64,000 nucleotides of DNA from Ktedonobacter racemifer DSM 44963 (GTDB taxonomy: Bacteria > Chloroflexota > Ktedonobacteria > Ktedonobacterales > Ktedonobacteraceae): NCBI RefSeq assembly GCF_000178855.1, contig NZ_ADVG01000004.1:434001-498000 (forward strand), given 5' to 3'. Positions 51,634 through 60,868 of the stretch are shown piece after piece. How positions within the stretch are numbered: position 1 is the stretch's first letter; each line of letters opens with the position of its first letter. The notes below the pieces were generated by a model. It did not search any database, was not told the origin of the DNA, and saw nothing but the letters and a program-made list of their open reading frames with translations. A program made the translations under genes and the position numbers.

Positions 51634-51918
51634 TCAGGGCAACACGCGACCTGGTCCTCCCACTTCAGCAGGAGCCACCATCACAATAGGAGACCATGGC
51701 AGAGACAGAAGCCTTTCGCCAGGCAGCACACCACAAGCAATCGTCATAGGGCTGCAGCTCCCCCACATACCGTTCCTCTCTCCACGCTTGGCACAAGCCT
51801 CCCCAGCACACTCAACTGCTGCTGCTCCTCTTCCTATACGCACTTCTTTTTCCCGCAAAACGCCTCGAACACGTCCATCAGAGAACAACGTGGTGGGCTT
51901 TTTCTTGGGCACAGGCAT
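51634..51918 (-). CDS. Hypothetical 94-aa protein with very strong RBS
   Basis: AAAGGAGG sits five bases before ATG 51918. Product MPVPKKKPTTLFSDGRVRGV, then LREKEVRIGRGAAAVECAGE, with a Pro/Val-rich tail SPIVMVAPAEVGGPGRVLP. No domain recognised. The left end of the 1,990-bp transposon starts 11 bases upstream of the ATG, so the element has replaced this gene's promoter; the transposon end may now drive it. Confidence 0.45.
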   Translation of the reverse strand: MPVPKKKPTTLFSDGRVRGVLREKEVRIGRGAAAVECAGEACAKRGERNGMWGSCSPMTIACGVLPGERLLSLPWSPIVMVAPAEVGGPGRVLP

Positions 51919-51928
51919 AGCACCCTCC

Positions 51929-53918
51929 TTTTACAGAGAAGGTGGCGAGAAAGCCCCGGTCATTGATGCCTGTCACTTATACACAAATATGAACGTTTGT
52001 AGAAGATCCTCAGAATGATGCGAGGGAAAGGTGTTGAAAAAAACTAGGATCGTAAACGTATCTTGGAGAGTCGCTCCTCCAAAGTAGTCAAGTAGGCGAG
52101 AGGATCTTTGCGAAAACGGAACTGCTTGCAACGAGCCTCTTGACGAGAGGAAACTTCGGAGCGCAGTTGTCGCCAGCGGGCCAGATCAGAAGGAACAAGC
52201 TCCTCCTCGCTGAAAAGATGCAAGCGAGTGGCCAGTGCGGTGGTCACGTGAACCGGCCCGCGAACGACCAGCCCAGGAATGGCTCCTCGTCGTCCTGTGG
52301 CTCGGCGCTCGCCGGCTCGAACCTTGCCAAATGCCTGCTCCAAATCATTGTTGGTTTTGGGCAGATCCGCGATCTGATAGCAAAAGAAGAGATGAGGAGC
52401 ATAGCTTTGCGTCGCTTTGAGGAAGTGTATGAGGGCCGAGCGTCCCGCTTCCGACTGCTCGGTGTGCGCTCGCATCTGTGTCAGAACGTCCTTAAAGCGT
52501 GTACGGACCTCATCTGCCGTTGCCTGCTCTTTGTTGCTGAGCACCTGAGCTCCTTGCAAGAGCAGGGCAAAGAGGGGGCGCACCTGCGCAAAGAGGGCCT
52601 CGGTCGCTTGGAGTCCTTTCTGCAAGAGTTGCTTCAATCGTTCAAGTGCTCTGGGAAGCCCCTTTTTTCTTCCACCCGCTCCAGTGAGTCATGGATCGCT
52701 TGCAGTCGGTCCTGCAAACGCAAGCCAGAAGCCGAGAGCGGTGGCAGACCATCGTCGGTCAGGCTGGCACGAACCGCCAGGCAGTACTCGTGAATCGCTT
52801 GTGCCTCAGTGTCGATCCTACTTTCGACGGCCCGCTCGATGGGACGCACGCCGCGAACCTGTTTTTTCAGCTCCTTTTTGGCATGTCGATCCGCTTCAGA
52901 GATCGGCTTGGCGGCTTCACGCAAAAAGTGAAAGTGACAGAGTTGATGAGGGGTCTCAGGGAAGACGCTGGCGACGGCCCGGCGAATGGAGAGCTGGCCG
53001 TCTGAGACGATCCCATGGATCGGGGCTGGAAGGATCGCTTTCACCTCCGTGAACAGACCGGCTAGGTCCTCCTGCGTCGAACTCAAGAGGGCTTGTGCCA
53101 ACACGATTTCTCCCGAGAGCACTTCTCGAATCACCCAGAGCACCTCATGGCCCACATCGGGTTGCAGCCCATCGATGGCCAGGATCACGCGCCCTTGTGA
53201 AGCGAAGCGCTCTTGCAAGCGTCGTCGGCATGAGAGATGCAGGGTCACCAATTCCTCGTAACGGTGCATCAGATGCTCCACCGTCCGTTCACACACCCGC
53301 AGCCCTCGCTCCTGCAAGATCCGCTGCATTTGGGGGGCTGAGCGCTGTTCTCGATAGCGCAGCCTGCCCACATAGGCAATCAGATCTAGACCACATTCTC
53401 CATGTGGTATGCCCATCGGCCTTCTTCCTCTGGTCGGCAGGGCTGCTTGTAGCCCCGGCATGCTGGATTGGGACAACGACGAACCACCAAACGGAGCTGG
53501 ATCAGTCCTTTCATCGTGAGGATCTTGCGGTAGGCGTGGTAGGCCACCGGCATCCACTCGCCGCAAGACGGAAAGTGCTCCTTCTGTGGCTTCAAACGAA
53601 CGTGCTGCTCTGCCTGCGGAAGGGCTACTCTTCTTCCTCTCATCTGCTCTCTCTCCTCATTCGCCTCTTTCTCTCTAGTTTACTCCTTCCTCCAAGCCCT
53701 GTTTACGATTCTAGAAAAAAACGCCCCTTGATGCACAATGATGTGCTTTCAGCTTGGCGAGACAAGCGACGTTTTCACCGAACGTGTGTCACCTCTCGTG
53801 TGGGGAAAAACGAGGCACCTGCAGCGCATCGCTTCCGTGTTCTTTCTCAAGATTGCATATTTGTGTATAAGTGTCAGGCATCAATGACCGGGGCTTTCTC
53901 GCCACCTTCTCTGTAAAA
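51929..53918 (-). mobile_element. Transposon with 63-bp near-perfect terminal inverted repeats
   Basis: 51929-51991 and 53856-53918 are inverted copies matching at 62 of 63 (TTTTACAGAGAAGGTGGCGA...). The unit is 1,990 bp and encodes one broken mutator-like transposase. Very long ends are typical of mutator-type elements. No flanking target duplication was evident. Confidence 0.85.
52044..53643 (-). pseudogene. Mutator-like DDE transposase with two frameshifts
   Basis: N-terminus has a zinc-binding look (VVRRCPNPACRGYKQPCRPE), then after a shift near 53404 PHGECGLDLIAYVGRLRYRE, VILAIDGLQPDVGHEVLW (first Asp), IHGIVSDGQLSIRRAVASVF (second Asp) with the C-x2-H pair LCHFHFLREA of mutator/IS256-type enzymes. 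A second shift at 52634-52637 leads into KQLLQKGLQATEALFAQVRP and KTNNDLEQAFGKVRAGERRA. Neither shift is at an A-run, so this copy looks dead. Exact IS family not identified. Confidence 0.65.
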
Positions 53919-53960
53919 CAGGAAGGCCGCTGCATGGTGCCCCCCGCAGCGGCCTTCCTG
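53919..53960. terminator. Strong hairpin next to the transposon end
   Basis: 15-bp perfect stem CAGGAAGGCCGCTGC / GCAGCGGCCTTCCTG with a 12-base loop, immediately outside the transposon's right end. Bidirectional terminator-like. Confidence 0.75.
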
Positions 53961-54347
53961 TTACCAAAGTCAAATACATCTATAGAAACGCATAGGAGCA
54001 CTAAAAGTAATTCGATCTTTACGAGCATTCCTCGCCAGAAAAAGGGAAGCCTCACACCTCCCCTGCCAGCCACTTCTCGCCTGCAGCTCTCCCTCCTCTG
54101 GCTACATGCAATTCTATTCGATATCGCTCACTTTCCTTCCGCTACCCTTCCGCCAGTCTCCCACTCCAGTCCACTCCCTCTCCGGCGTGCCTGTATCCAG
54201 CCACCTACGGCCAGCATAGACCACCTGCGCGCCAGCATCGGCGCAGGGCATGAGCACACACGCCACCATCGGCTTCCCTGCCTCTCCTTCTCCCTTCTCG
54301 ATGCCTTTCTCCTATTCACTCCTCAGCTTGCACTCAAGACCATACTA
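53961..54347. other. Intergenic region
   Basis: No supported gene; Ser/Pro-coding low-complexity frames only. Confidence 0.5.
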
Positions 54348-55577
54348 GTATTCTGTCATGCTTCAATGGATGGGTAAAGACGCTTGAGCTTGATGCGCGC
54401 ATCAGCCGTGGTAAAGCGCCAGTTGATGGTCACTTTTGCCTGGTTGCGCTCCTGCTGCCAAGCATCCACCTGAGCAGTAAGCGCCTGCATGTTGGGAAAG
54501 CGATCGGACAAGCATTGCCGTGCGAGAACGGACAGTTCGATCTCGGCCATATTCAGCCAACTCCCATGCTTGGGCGTGTAATGGATCTCCAGTTTTTCGG
54601 TCAGCCGTCGAGCTTCTGCGGGCTCAAAGACCTCGTAAAACGAGGAAGGCGTATGCGTGTTGAGATTGTCCATTACGAGCACAATTTTTTCGGCATGGGG
54701 GTAGTGAAGGTCAATCACATCACGCAGAAACAGCGCCCAGTCCTTTTTGGTTCGCCGCTTGCTCACGCGCACCTGGCACGCTCCCGTTTCCGGCTCCATG
54801 GCGAGAAACACGCTACACACTCCTTTGCGTTCATATTCGTCATCGACGCGCTCTGGCTCGCCGGCTTCCATCGGGATCGGCTTGCGCGTGTGAGCCAGCA
54901 CTTGTTTGCTTCCCTCATCCATACACATCTTCGGCACCCGCGGATCATAGGGACGCTGGTACACTTCCAGCACATCCTCCATGTGATACACACATTCCGC
55001 ATTCGCTTCTGGCGGAATGCAGAAAGGCTTTTTTCGCCACGGTTTCAGTTCATTTTTTTTAGTGTGACCCAGACGGTATTGTGGCTGATCTGATCAATGT
55101 ACCCCAGTTGCACCAGCTTCTCGGCGAGCATCCGCATCGTCCAACGCTTTTGTCCCCCTTCCGTCTGGCTACAGGCCAGCGTGACCAGGCGTGCTTCCAG
55201 TTCTCCATCCATTTTCCGCTTCTGGGGCCGTTCCGGCTGTGGACGCCGCACCAGAGCATCCAACAGCCCTCCCTCAACAAAGCGTTTGCGCACCCGTTCT
55301 ACTGTGGCCCTTCCGACTGAGAGCGCTTCGGCGATCTGCTCATCTGTCCACCCTGGCCCTCCCTCTGCCTGATCGGCTTTCAGTAAAATTCTCGCGTGTG
55401 TCTGACTGCGCGCTGTTGCCTTCCCTCCTGTCAGCAGGCTTTCGAGCATCTGGCGTTGCTGGGCATCTAACTGGACGCTATACTTCTTCATGGAGCCTCC
55501 TTGAATGGATCTGTTTCGTTTGTCCTTCAAGGATACTCCATCTTTTTCAGCTCATCAAATCAAGGATGACAGAGTAC
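54348..55577 (-). mobile_element. IS630-family element 2
   Basis: Ends GTATTCTGTCATGCTT and (complement) GTACTCTGTCATCCTT match at 14 of 16, each next to TA (54346-54347, 55578-55579), the TA target. 1,230 bp. It has cut the 5' end of a baeRF gene to its right. Confidence 0.8.
54356..55491 (-). CDS. IS630-family transposase 2, -1 shift at A8
   Basis: Frame A starts at 55491 after AAGGAGG: helix-turn-helix regions RQMLESLLTGGKATARSQTH, GWTDEQIAEALSVGRATVER, ending SHNTVWVTLKKMN. Frame B: NELKPWRKKPFCIPPEANAE, FLAMEPETGACQVRV, IVLVMDNLNTHTPSSFYEVF (Asp), HYTPKHGSWLNMAEIELSVL (Glu), NWRFTTADARIKLKRLYP. The junction is an A8 run (minus strand of 55053-55060) read CTA-AAA-AAA, an in-frame A_AAA_AAA heptamer; -1 slippage gives LKKNELKPW, the family sequence. 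No other defect, so the element may be active. Confidence 0.85.
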
Positions 55578-55579
55578 TA

Positions 55580-55999
55580 GTCGTAGATCCCTTTGGGAGC
55601 GGGGTATCACCTCTTTTTTCTTCTTTCCCCGCAAGGCACCTCTGCCTTGTGCTATCCCTTCGCATGCCTCGCCACGAGGTTCATGACGAGATCAAGCCAG
55701 TGATACAGTACATGGAAAGGGAGGCGTCGCATAATCAGGCCGACATCCTTGTGGAAGGAGTGCGCGCGAACGGGCTGGCGGTAAGTGGGATGCAGGAAAC
55801 GCTTGACGCGCTCGGACATGGGCAAGCCGATATCCTGATACTGGCGAACGGTATCCCGCTGGGCGAGAAGCAACGCAGCGAGCTTGTGCGCCGGGCCGCG
55901 AATACGGGTGCCCAGGTTGAGTCCGTAGAAGGCCATCCCGTCCTTCAGGCAATGGGAGGCATGGGCGCACTGCTTCGCTATTGTCCCCACTGGGTCTAG
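55580..55999 (+). pseudogene. baeRF (bacterial eRF1-like) protein, C-terminal fragment
   Basis: The frame entering from IS630 gives HEVHDEIKPVIQYMERE, ADILVEGVRANGLAVSGMQE, TLDALGHGQADILILANG and a closing AQVESVEGHPVLQAMGGMGA LLRY. This is the eRF1 domain 2-3-like C-terminus of baeRF proteins, which usually have about 350-400 residues and are thought to act in ribosome-associated stress. The N-terminal part is missing. Confidence 0.65.
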
Positions 56000-56194
56000 C
56001 CTTACCCGACATCAGGAGTCTTGCACAGAGCACCAATGCCCCGCTCTCGCTTCAAGTGAGCAGATCAGCTCATTTGAAGCGAGCTGATCCGCTCGCCATC
56101 CACATACGACTGTGTATCATCGGACATCTGCTCTATTGCGATAATGTACACAACACAGAAGATTGATAGCGTTTTCTAGTTAAGGGGGATTGCA

Positions 56195-56896
56195 ATGAAG
56201 GTTTTGATGGTCCTTACCTCCCATGATCAGCTCGGCGACACTGGCAAGAAAACCGGCTTCTGGCTGGAAGAGTTTGCCGCACCCTATTATGTCCTGAAAG
56301 ATGCTGGCGTCACAATAACACTCGCTTCACCAAAAGGCGAGCAGCCACCACTCGATCCGAAAAGCGACCTGCCCGAAAACCAGACGGAAACGACGAAACG
56401 CTTCCGCGCCGATTCTGCGGCGGCAACAGAACTTGCCCATACCAGGAAGCTCGCTGATATATCGGCGAACGATTTCGATGCCGTTTTCTATCCCGGCGGT
56501 CATGGTCCGATGTGGGATATGCCAGACAACCCGCACTCCATCGCGCTAATTGAGGCCCTAGTGAAAGCCAATAAGCCGGTTTCAGCCGTCTGTCACGCAC
56601 CTGTCGCATTCATAAATGTACATGATGCTAATGGTCAGCCCCTAGTCAGAGGCAAGCACGTGACAGGATTTACCAATGAGGAAGAAGAAGCTGTGGGCCT
56701 GACCACAGTAGTACCATTTCTGCTAGAGGATAAGCTCAAGGAGAGAGGCGGCATCTATAGCAAAGCCAGACCTTTTGCGCCTTATGTGCAGATTGATGGC
56801 AAACTGGTAACGGGTCAGAATCCAGCATCTTCGGGTCCCGCTGCGGAAGCGTTATTGCAGTTACTTCGCTCTGGTCAATCCGAAGCGACGGCGTAA
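56195..56896 (+). CDS. DJ-1/PfpI (class I glutamine amidotransferase-like) protein
   Basis: 233 residues. MKVLMVLTSHDQLGDTGKKT, GFWLEEFAAPYYVL (conserved Glu E26), VFYPGGHGPMWD, and the nucleophile elbow SAVCHAPVAFI with C133-H134. This arrangement is the Hsp31/YhbO-type glyoxalase III or deglycase-chaperone group, length-matched (about 230). Cytosolic, stress or methylglyoxal detoxification inferred. Start ATG 56195 follows AAGGGGGA. Stand-alone. Confidence 0.9.
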   Translation: MKVLMVLTSHDQLGDTGKKTGFWLEEFAAPYYVLKDAGVTITLASPKGEQPPLDPKSDLPENQTETTKRFRADSAAATELAHTRKLADISANDFDAVFYPGGHGPMWDMPDNPHSIALIEALVKANKPVSAVCHAPVAFINVHDANGQPLVRGKHVTGFTNEEEEAVGLTTVVPFLLEDKLKERGGIYSKARPFAPYVQIDGKLVTGQNPASSGPAAEALLQLLRSGQSEATA

Positions 56897-57067
56897 AACT
56901 GGGGCATCTCCTCATCCATCCCATGCGCATTAAGTTAAGAGCCAATCGAGGCCATCAAGAGGTGGCTGAGCCAGAGAAGGTTTAGTTGCCCAACGATTGA
57001 CTTGTCAGCTTGATCGCATCATATGGCACAATCGGTGAATGAGCGGGTTGTAGATTGATGCATAATC

Positions 57068-57152
57068 ATGTTACAATTTCTCTTGTGTTACAACCTTTCA
57101 GTTACTCAAGTAAAAACCGTTGTAACCCCTTTCAGTTACAACTAAATCGTAA
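57068..57152. repeat. Cluster of GTTACAA/TTGTAAC sites
   Basis: At least four copies of GTTACAA or its complement within 85 bases, including GTTGTAAC-8-GTTACAAC as a dyad and CCTTTCAGTTAC twice. Looks like a regulator-binding array or transposon-end repeats; no gene directly attached. Confidence 0.6.
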
Positions 57153-57192
57153 CACACCATTGCATGTATGTTGATTGGGTCTTTCATTTTAG

Positions 57193-57354
57193 GATTCATT
57201 GACATACATCTTTTTTACCTTTAAATTTGCCTCTATAACTAACTACATTAAACACCTGACAGAAGCAGGTATTGTTATAGTTTCCTCAAGGGAAACGCAT
57301 CTAACAGAAGATGATAAAGTAGCGATCAAAAGACAGGGCAAGATAGTTGGGTAG
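57193..57354 (+). pseudogene. Possible winged-helix regulator fragment
   Basis: An open frame without start reads SLTYIFFTFKFASITNYIKH, LTEAGIVIVSSRETHLTEDD and KVAIKRQGKIVG. SITNYIKHLTEAGIV resembles the recognition helix and wing start of small winged-helix repressors. Only a scrap; family uncertain. Confidence 0.3.
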
Positions 57355-57367
57355 AGCACCTGGTAAA

Positions 57368-57442
57368 TGCCCTGAAGAGTGAGCACTTTTTGCCCTCAAG
57401 GGTTAGCACTTGCCCTGAAGAGTGAGCAACTCAACCATTGAC
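57368..57442. repeat. Three degenerate 18-bp direct repeats, shared with 13.6 kb
   Basis: TGCCCTGAAGAGTGAGCA (57368 and 57411) and TGCCCTCAAGGGTTAGCA (57391). The last unit plus flank (57405-57442) matches 13599-13636 at 34 of 38 positions. This is the multi-repeat layout of some IS ends (for example IS21 type), here without a transposase. Confidence 0.75.
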
Positions 57443-57965
57443 TAAGAGAGAATCCCCTCCCGAGGCGGTTTACTCATCTTGAGAGTTGTAAATTCAGAGA
57501 GTGGGGTAAGATCAATCCCAAAACCACAGGTCTGGGCCAGGTTGGCAACGAACGGGGACGAGGATTGTACCTGCAAACGGTGCTCGCTGTACGAGCTGAG
57601 TACTACAGCGCCACTTATAACACAAAAAGTGAAGTAAGGCGGCTTGGGAGGCTGAATGGCGATTCACATCACTAAATAGGTGAATGCCCTCCAGGAGCCG
57701 TCTCAGATACTAACTGGCACTGTAGTATGAGAGCCTGTTTGGTAATACGAGGGAGAGTGCTTTGTGTGGCAAAATGAGCAAGCGAGAAGAAGTTTTTTCG
57801 GGTCCATATGGTATGCTTTCTCGAGAGACCCTGTTCAACGTGCTTTGTGACCCGATGACAAAGCCACACATCCCTGATGCTGAGAGTAAACGAGCAGTGA
57901 GATGAAACGGGAAAAAAGCGATCTGCCTTTCCTCATCACTCAACAATTGAAAGGAGTCCTTTCTC
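57443..57965. other. Region with one unrecognised frame
   Basis: An open stretch at about 57508-57675 reads KINPKTTGLGQVGNERGRGL then YLQTVLAVRAEYYSATYN and stops; no family recognised, probably a gene remnant. The rest contains the promoter of the PPOX-fold gene. Confidence 0.35.
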
Positions 57966-58469
57966 ATGAACGAACCCGTGACGAACATCGACCCACGTTT
58001 CAGCGATCCGGATGCGGTTGCCACACCATGGGATGAGACGCGTCGCGTGCTCGAAACCGCTGAATTGTTTTGGATCTCAACGATTCGGGCTGATGACCGC
58101 CCCCACATGACTCCACTGGTTGCAGTGTGGCTCGATGGGGCGCTCTACTTCACCACCGGTGCCGCCGAACAGAAGGCCCTCAACCTTCGTGAAAACCCAC
58201 ACGTGATTCTGATGACCGGGTGCAATCACTGGGACGCCGGGCTCGATGTCGTCGTCGAGGGCAAGGCCATCTCAGTCGTTGACCGTGCTATGCTCAAACG
58301 TTTAGCTGCGGCGTGGGCAACCAAATGGGATGGGCGCTGGCAATACGAGGGACGCGACGGTGACCTTTTCCACACAAATGGAGGCATGGCCCTGGTGTTC
58401 GAGGTCAAGCCCACCAAGATCCTCGCGTTCGCCAAGGGCACCTTCAGTCACACACGGTATCAGTTTTGA
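57966..58469 (+). CDS. Pyridoxamine 5'-phosphate oxidase-fold protein
   Basis: 167 residues of the split beta-barrel flavin-binding fold. ELFWISTIRADDRPHMTPLV, AVWLDGALYFTTGAAEQKAL, LNLRENPHVILMTGCNHWDA, GLDVVVEGKAISV, and a C-terminal strand VFEVKPTKILAFAKGTFS HTRY. This order matches the general PPOX-like group (FMN or F420-using reductases), not biosynthetic PdxH. Start follows AAAGGAG. The next gene starts 17 bases after the stop, so the two form an operon. Confidence 0.85.
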   Translation: MNEPVTNIDPRFSDPDAVATPWDETRRVLETAELFWISTIRADDRPHMTPLVAVWLDGALYFTTGAAEQKALNLRENPHVILMTGCNHWDAGLDVVVEGKAISVVDRAMLKRLAAAWATKWDGRWQYEGRDGDLFHTNGGMALVFEVKPTKILAFAKGTFSHTRYQF

Positions 58470-58485
58470 ATGGAGGAAACAGGCA

Positions 58486-59691
58486 ATGAGTCTCTCTGGA
58501 TTGTCCCAGGCGCGGCTGGGTCGCATGCATGATGTCATGACCGGGTATGTCGAGCGCGGAGAAGCTCCTGGTCTTGTCACCCTAGTTAGCAGGCGGGGCG
58601 AGGTCCACGTTGACCTCATCGGGACACAGGCGTTCGGGGAGAGCTTTCCCATGCAGCGTAACACCATCTTCCGTATCTCCTCTATGACCAAGCCCATCAT
58701 CGCTGCTGCGACCATGATCTTGGTGGAAGAATGCAAGGTGCGCCTGGACGAGCCAGTGGATATGCTGCTTCCTGAACTGGCCAAGCGGCAGGTGCTGAAG
58801 CGGCTCGATGGGCCGCTTGACGAAACTATCCCTGCGAAGCGACCAATTACCGTGCGTGACCTGCTCACGTTCCGCATGGGCTTTGGGCAAATGATGGCAC
58901 CGCCAGATGCCTCTCCCATCCTGAAAGCCGCGCATGACCAACAGATTGGCATGGGGCCGCCGAGTCCATCGCAGATGCCTTCCCCCGATGAATGGATACG
59001 TCGCCTGGGGCAGTTTCCGCTCATGCACCAACCGGGTGAACAGTGGATGTACAACACCGGGTCCGATGTGCTTGGCGTCCTCATTGCGCGCGCCTCGGGT
59101 CAGCCGCTTGAGACGTTCTTGCGCGAGCGCATCTTCGAGCCACTTCACATGCAGGATACCGGTTTCAGCGTGCCGGAGGTATCGCTCGATCGACTCACCA
59201 CCAGCTACTGGCGTGATGCTGGAAGTGGGAAGCTGACCGTGTATGACAAGGCTCTGGGTGGTCAATGGAGCCATCCTCCTGCCTTCCCGTCGGGAGCGGG
59301 GGGACTGGTTTCGACCATTGATGACTATCTGGCCTTTGGTCAGATGATGCTTTCCCAGGGCAAACACAACGGCGTGCGCATCCTGTCAAGACCGTCCGTT
59401 GAGACGATGACGACTGACCAGTTGACGCCTGAGCAGAAAGCGGTGTCCGGTTTGTTCCCTGGCTTTTTTGACAGCATGGGCTGGGGGTTTGGCGTCTCCG
59501 TGATCACCAGGCGTGATGATATCGCGGCGGTCCCCGGTCGATATGGCTGGGATGGTGGGATGGGCACCTCCTGGTATTGCGACCCCAGAGAGGACATGAC
59601 CATCATTCTGATGACTCCCTGCTTCCTGACTTCCCCCAATCCACCGAACGTCACGTTCTGGACGTTAGCCTACCAGGCAATCGACGACTAA
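58486..59691 (+). CDS. Serine hydrolase of the class C beta-lactamase/esterase family
   Basis: 401 residues. Catalytic SxxK in FRISSMTKPI (S66, K69), a likely Tyr in QWMYNTGSDVLGVLIARAS, and the third motif region GYGWDGGMGTSW-like (RYGWDGGMGTSWYCDP). Penicillin-binding-fold hydrolases of this group are esterases or D-aminopeptidase-like enzymes; no signal peptide is seen, so it is probably cytosolic. Start ATG 58486 follows TGGAGGAAACAGG; the longer frame back to 58330 is inside the upstream gene. Confidence 0.88.
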   Translation: MSLSGLSQARLGRMHDVMTGYVERGEAPGLVTLVSRRGEVHVDLIGTQAFGESFPMQRNTIFRISSMTKPIIAAATMILVEECKVRLDEPVDMLLPELAKRQVLKRLDGPLDETIPAKRPITVRDLLTFRMGFGQMMAPPDASPILKAAHDQQIGMGPPSPSQMPSPDEWIRRLGQFPLMHQPGEQWMYNTGSDVLGVLIARASGQPLETFLRERIFEPLHMQDTGFSVPEVSLDRLTTSYWRDAGSGKLTVYDKALGGQWSHPPAFPSGAGGLVSTIDDYLAFGQMMLSQGKHNGVRILSRPSVETMTTDQLTPEQKAVSGLFPGFFDSMGWGFGVSVITRRDDIAAVPGRYGWDGGMGTSWYCDPREDMTIILMTPCFLTSPNPPNVTFWTLAYQAIDD

Positions 59692-59699
59692 GGGGATGG

Positions 59700-59942
59700 C
59701 TGGGCACGGGTCTGCACCTGCGCCCCACACGAGCGAGGAGGAGCCGAATCATCGCCACCAGGATCAGCGTTTCACTGGTTTGGACTTTTCGCTCGTAATC
59801 TTTGCTTAGCCTCCTATTGCAGGATATCCACGAGAGTGTTCGCTCCACGACCCAACGCCTGGGCAAGAGACTGAAGCCACGCGAGCCTGTCTGGCGCTCC
59901 ACCACTTCAAGATCCCAGCTACCCTCGGCTTGGCACCAGGTG
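59700..59942 (-). pseudogene. IS5-family transposase C-terminal scrap
   Basis: WCQAEGSWDLEVVERQTGSR, GFSLLPRRWVVERTLSWISC, NRRLSKDYERKVQTSETLIL, VAMIRLLLARV: the last third of an IS5-type (IS1031/IS903-like) enzyme including the catalytic Glu (RRWVVERT). The rest of the element is missing. Different subgroup from the IS5 at 47 kb. Confidence 0.8.
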
Positions 59943-60580
59943 TAAATTTCCTCTGAAAACCTGGCACGAGAGACAAAAATCTCTCCCTCAGATCTGAACC
60001 TTCCGTATCAATTGTTCAGATGATGTAAGAGTGCTTAGGCAGGGGTTGTCTTGGCTTAAGGCTGCAAGATGACCGTATTACCTAGGCGTTCCAATGGGCA
60101 AACGAGCCGTTGTTGAATCTTCTGTTTATTTGCGATGGGAAAGGAGTCAGTTCCTCTCTTACAGCTCACCTCCATTGTGGGGACACGACTTCCAGAGATG
60201 TTCCTCCTGAAAACTGATTCGACGCTTGCTCTGAAAGATCACCAACAGGGCGTCTTTCCACATGAGATTTTCCTCTACGTGCTTCCCTGATGGGAGCAAC
60301 AATGAGTGGTTCTTCCAGACACCCGAAGACAGCTTCGTCTTCAAGCTTGACTGCCTTATTATTTCCATCGTTTTTAGTATTGGGATCTTTCCTCCGTAGT
60401 GTACCAACTTCGTCCATCGAATTCTTTTTCATGCTGAATGGTGCACCTACGGTGCATGACGCTTCGTCTGGAACTCCTGGATAGCAAGAGCTTTTTGTCG
60501 TCTCATCCTCAGTTCCATGCCGGGTGGTGCGGCTGCGACGCATGGTTTCTTTGGAATTCTGTGAGCGGGGAATTTAACAA
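59943..60580. other. Region without recognised gene
   Basis: 638 bases. Two overlapping minus frames (about 80 and 125 codons) have no motif I recognise. Probably debris between two mobile-element fragments. Confidence 0.4.
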
Positions 60581-60868
60581 TTAGGTGAGCGGTTCAGCCT
60601 CTTTGACGTATCGATACAGAGTGGCACGGGAGATCCCAAGGGTCGTACAAATCACTGGAATGGAATGGCTCTGATCGGTAAACATCTGCCAGGCGAGTGC
60701 CACTTTCCCATTGGTCTTGAGCTTTCTTGGTCGCCCACCTTTCCGTCCCTTGGCTTTCGCCGCAGCTAATCCTGCATTCGTGCGCTCGCGAATGAGATCA
60801 CGCTCGAACTCGGCCAGCGCACCCATCAGATGGAAGATGAGCTTGCCGCTTTTGATCTCCTCACAAAG
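60581..60868 (-). pseudogene. Serine resolvase, C-terminal half
   Basis: Starts in homology at about 60868 with IKSGKLIFHLMGALAEFERD, then LIRERTNAGLAAAKAKGRKG (the long E-helix), GRPRKL, and a Hin-like helix-turn-helix SIPVICTTLGISRATLYRYV. The catalytic N-domain is absent. The N-terminal half at 8.9-9.2 kb ends where this one begins (TEQIDTTT / SGKLIFH in complete relatives). Confidence 0.75.

Noticed and set aside
51200..52018. 272-codon Thr/Ser/His-rich plus-strand frame
   Set aside because: Low-complexity antisense of three minus-strand frames, one with a very strong RBS, and of a transposon end.
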